A DNA stretch of 17,307 nt from Tritrichomonas foetus. Taxonomy: Eukaryota > Parabasalia > Tritrichomonadida > Tritrichomonadidae. Positions within the stretch are counted from its first letter, which is position 1, and each line of letters opens with the position of its first letter. The stretch lies in contig MLAK01001391.1 of the NCBI GenBank assembly GCA_001839685.1, positions 1 through 17,307 of the forward strand. Direction: 5' to 3'. Below the pieces are notes generated by a model that saw only the letters and a list, made by a program, of their open reading frames with translations, was not told where the DNA came from and searched no databases. Positions 17,264 to 17,307 of this stretch are shown here, piece after piece. The position numbers and the translations under genes were made by a program.

Positions 17264-17307
17264 ATTACCTCCTATATGAAAGGTTTACAAAATGGTCCCC
17301 CAAAGAT
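17264..17307. repeat. Palindromic repeat, right half-copy, inverted relative to the left end
   Basis: Bases 17268-17307 are the exact reverse complement of 36-75; with one mismatch the match extends to 44 bases (36-79 with 17264-17307). The window ends precisely at the loop of the palindrome seen at the left end, so the other arm is missing here. Confidence 0.9.

Noticed and set aside
1..17307. The whole window as one giant transposon (Maverick-type) bounded by terminal inverted repeats
   Set aside because: The interior holds cellular housekeeping genes and no integrase, DNA polymerase, capsid or other element gene.
1..17307. tRNA, rRNA and CRISPR features
   Set aside because: No tRNA T-loop/acceptor pairing, rRNA core or regularly spaced direct repeats were seen by eye; a covariance-model scan would be decisive for small RNAs.

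Overview
The window is AT-rich nuclear DNA from a protist, most likely a parabasalid such as Tritrichomonas or Trichomonas. Four things support this. The genes are intron-poor with very short leaders. Several start codons lie 6-27 nt downstream of TCA-pyrimidine-A/T motifs that match the trichomonad Initiator. TAAA poly(A)-type signals sit at or just after stop codons. One gene belongs to the DUF3447/ankyrin family that is greatly expanded in trichomonads. The species call is inference; the eukaryotic character is clear from the gene content.

Layout, left to right: 1-79, a palindromic repeat whose half is found inverted at the far right end (17264-17307); 214-4809 (+), a 1531-residue coiled-coil protein; 5049-7757 (-), a 902-residue protein with a coiled coil and eight tandem 20-residue beta-type repeats; 8138-9778 (-), a DUF3447/ankyrin gene whose 3' half consists of four intact 90-nt ankyrin units separated by homologous 66-67-nt spacers (49 nt for the first) that carry stops and shift the frame; 10094-10303 (-), a small ORF of unknown function; 10318-11346 (-), ethanolamine-phosphate cytidylyltransferase; 11347-13494, a 2.1-kb AT-rich stretch without genes that holds two degenerate inverted-repeat structures; 13495-13794, a 300-bp foldback MITE with exact 9-bp target-site duplications; 14137-15156 (+), an SLC35E3/TPT-type sugar-phosphate or nucleotide-sugar transporter; 15444-16865 (-), a GOST/Lung-7TM family membrane protein.

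The genes do not form a functional cluster. Three are ordinary membrane or secretory housekeeping genes (phosphatidylethanolamine synthesis, Golgi-type transport, GOLD-domain 7TM protein), two encode long structural proteins of unknown role, and one belongs to a fast-evolving surface or adaptor family. The most unusual signals are the ankyrin array, where all damage falls in the spacers and none in the repeat units; the young foldback MITE, whose two unresolved bases sit in its central stem; the 20-residue beta repeats; and the palindrome shared by the two window ends.
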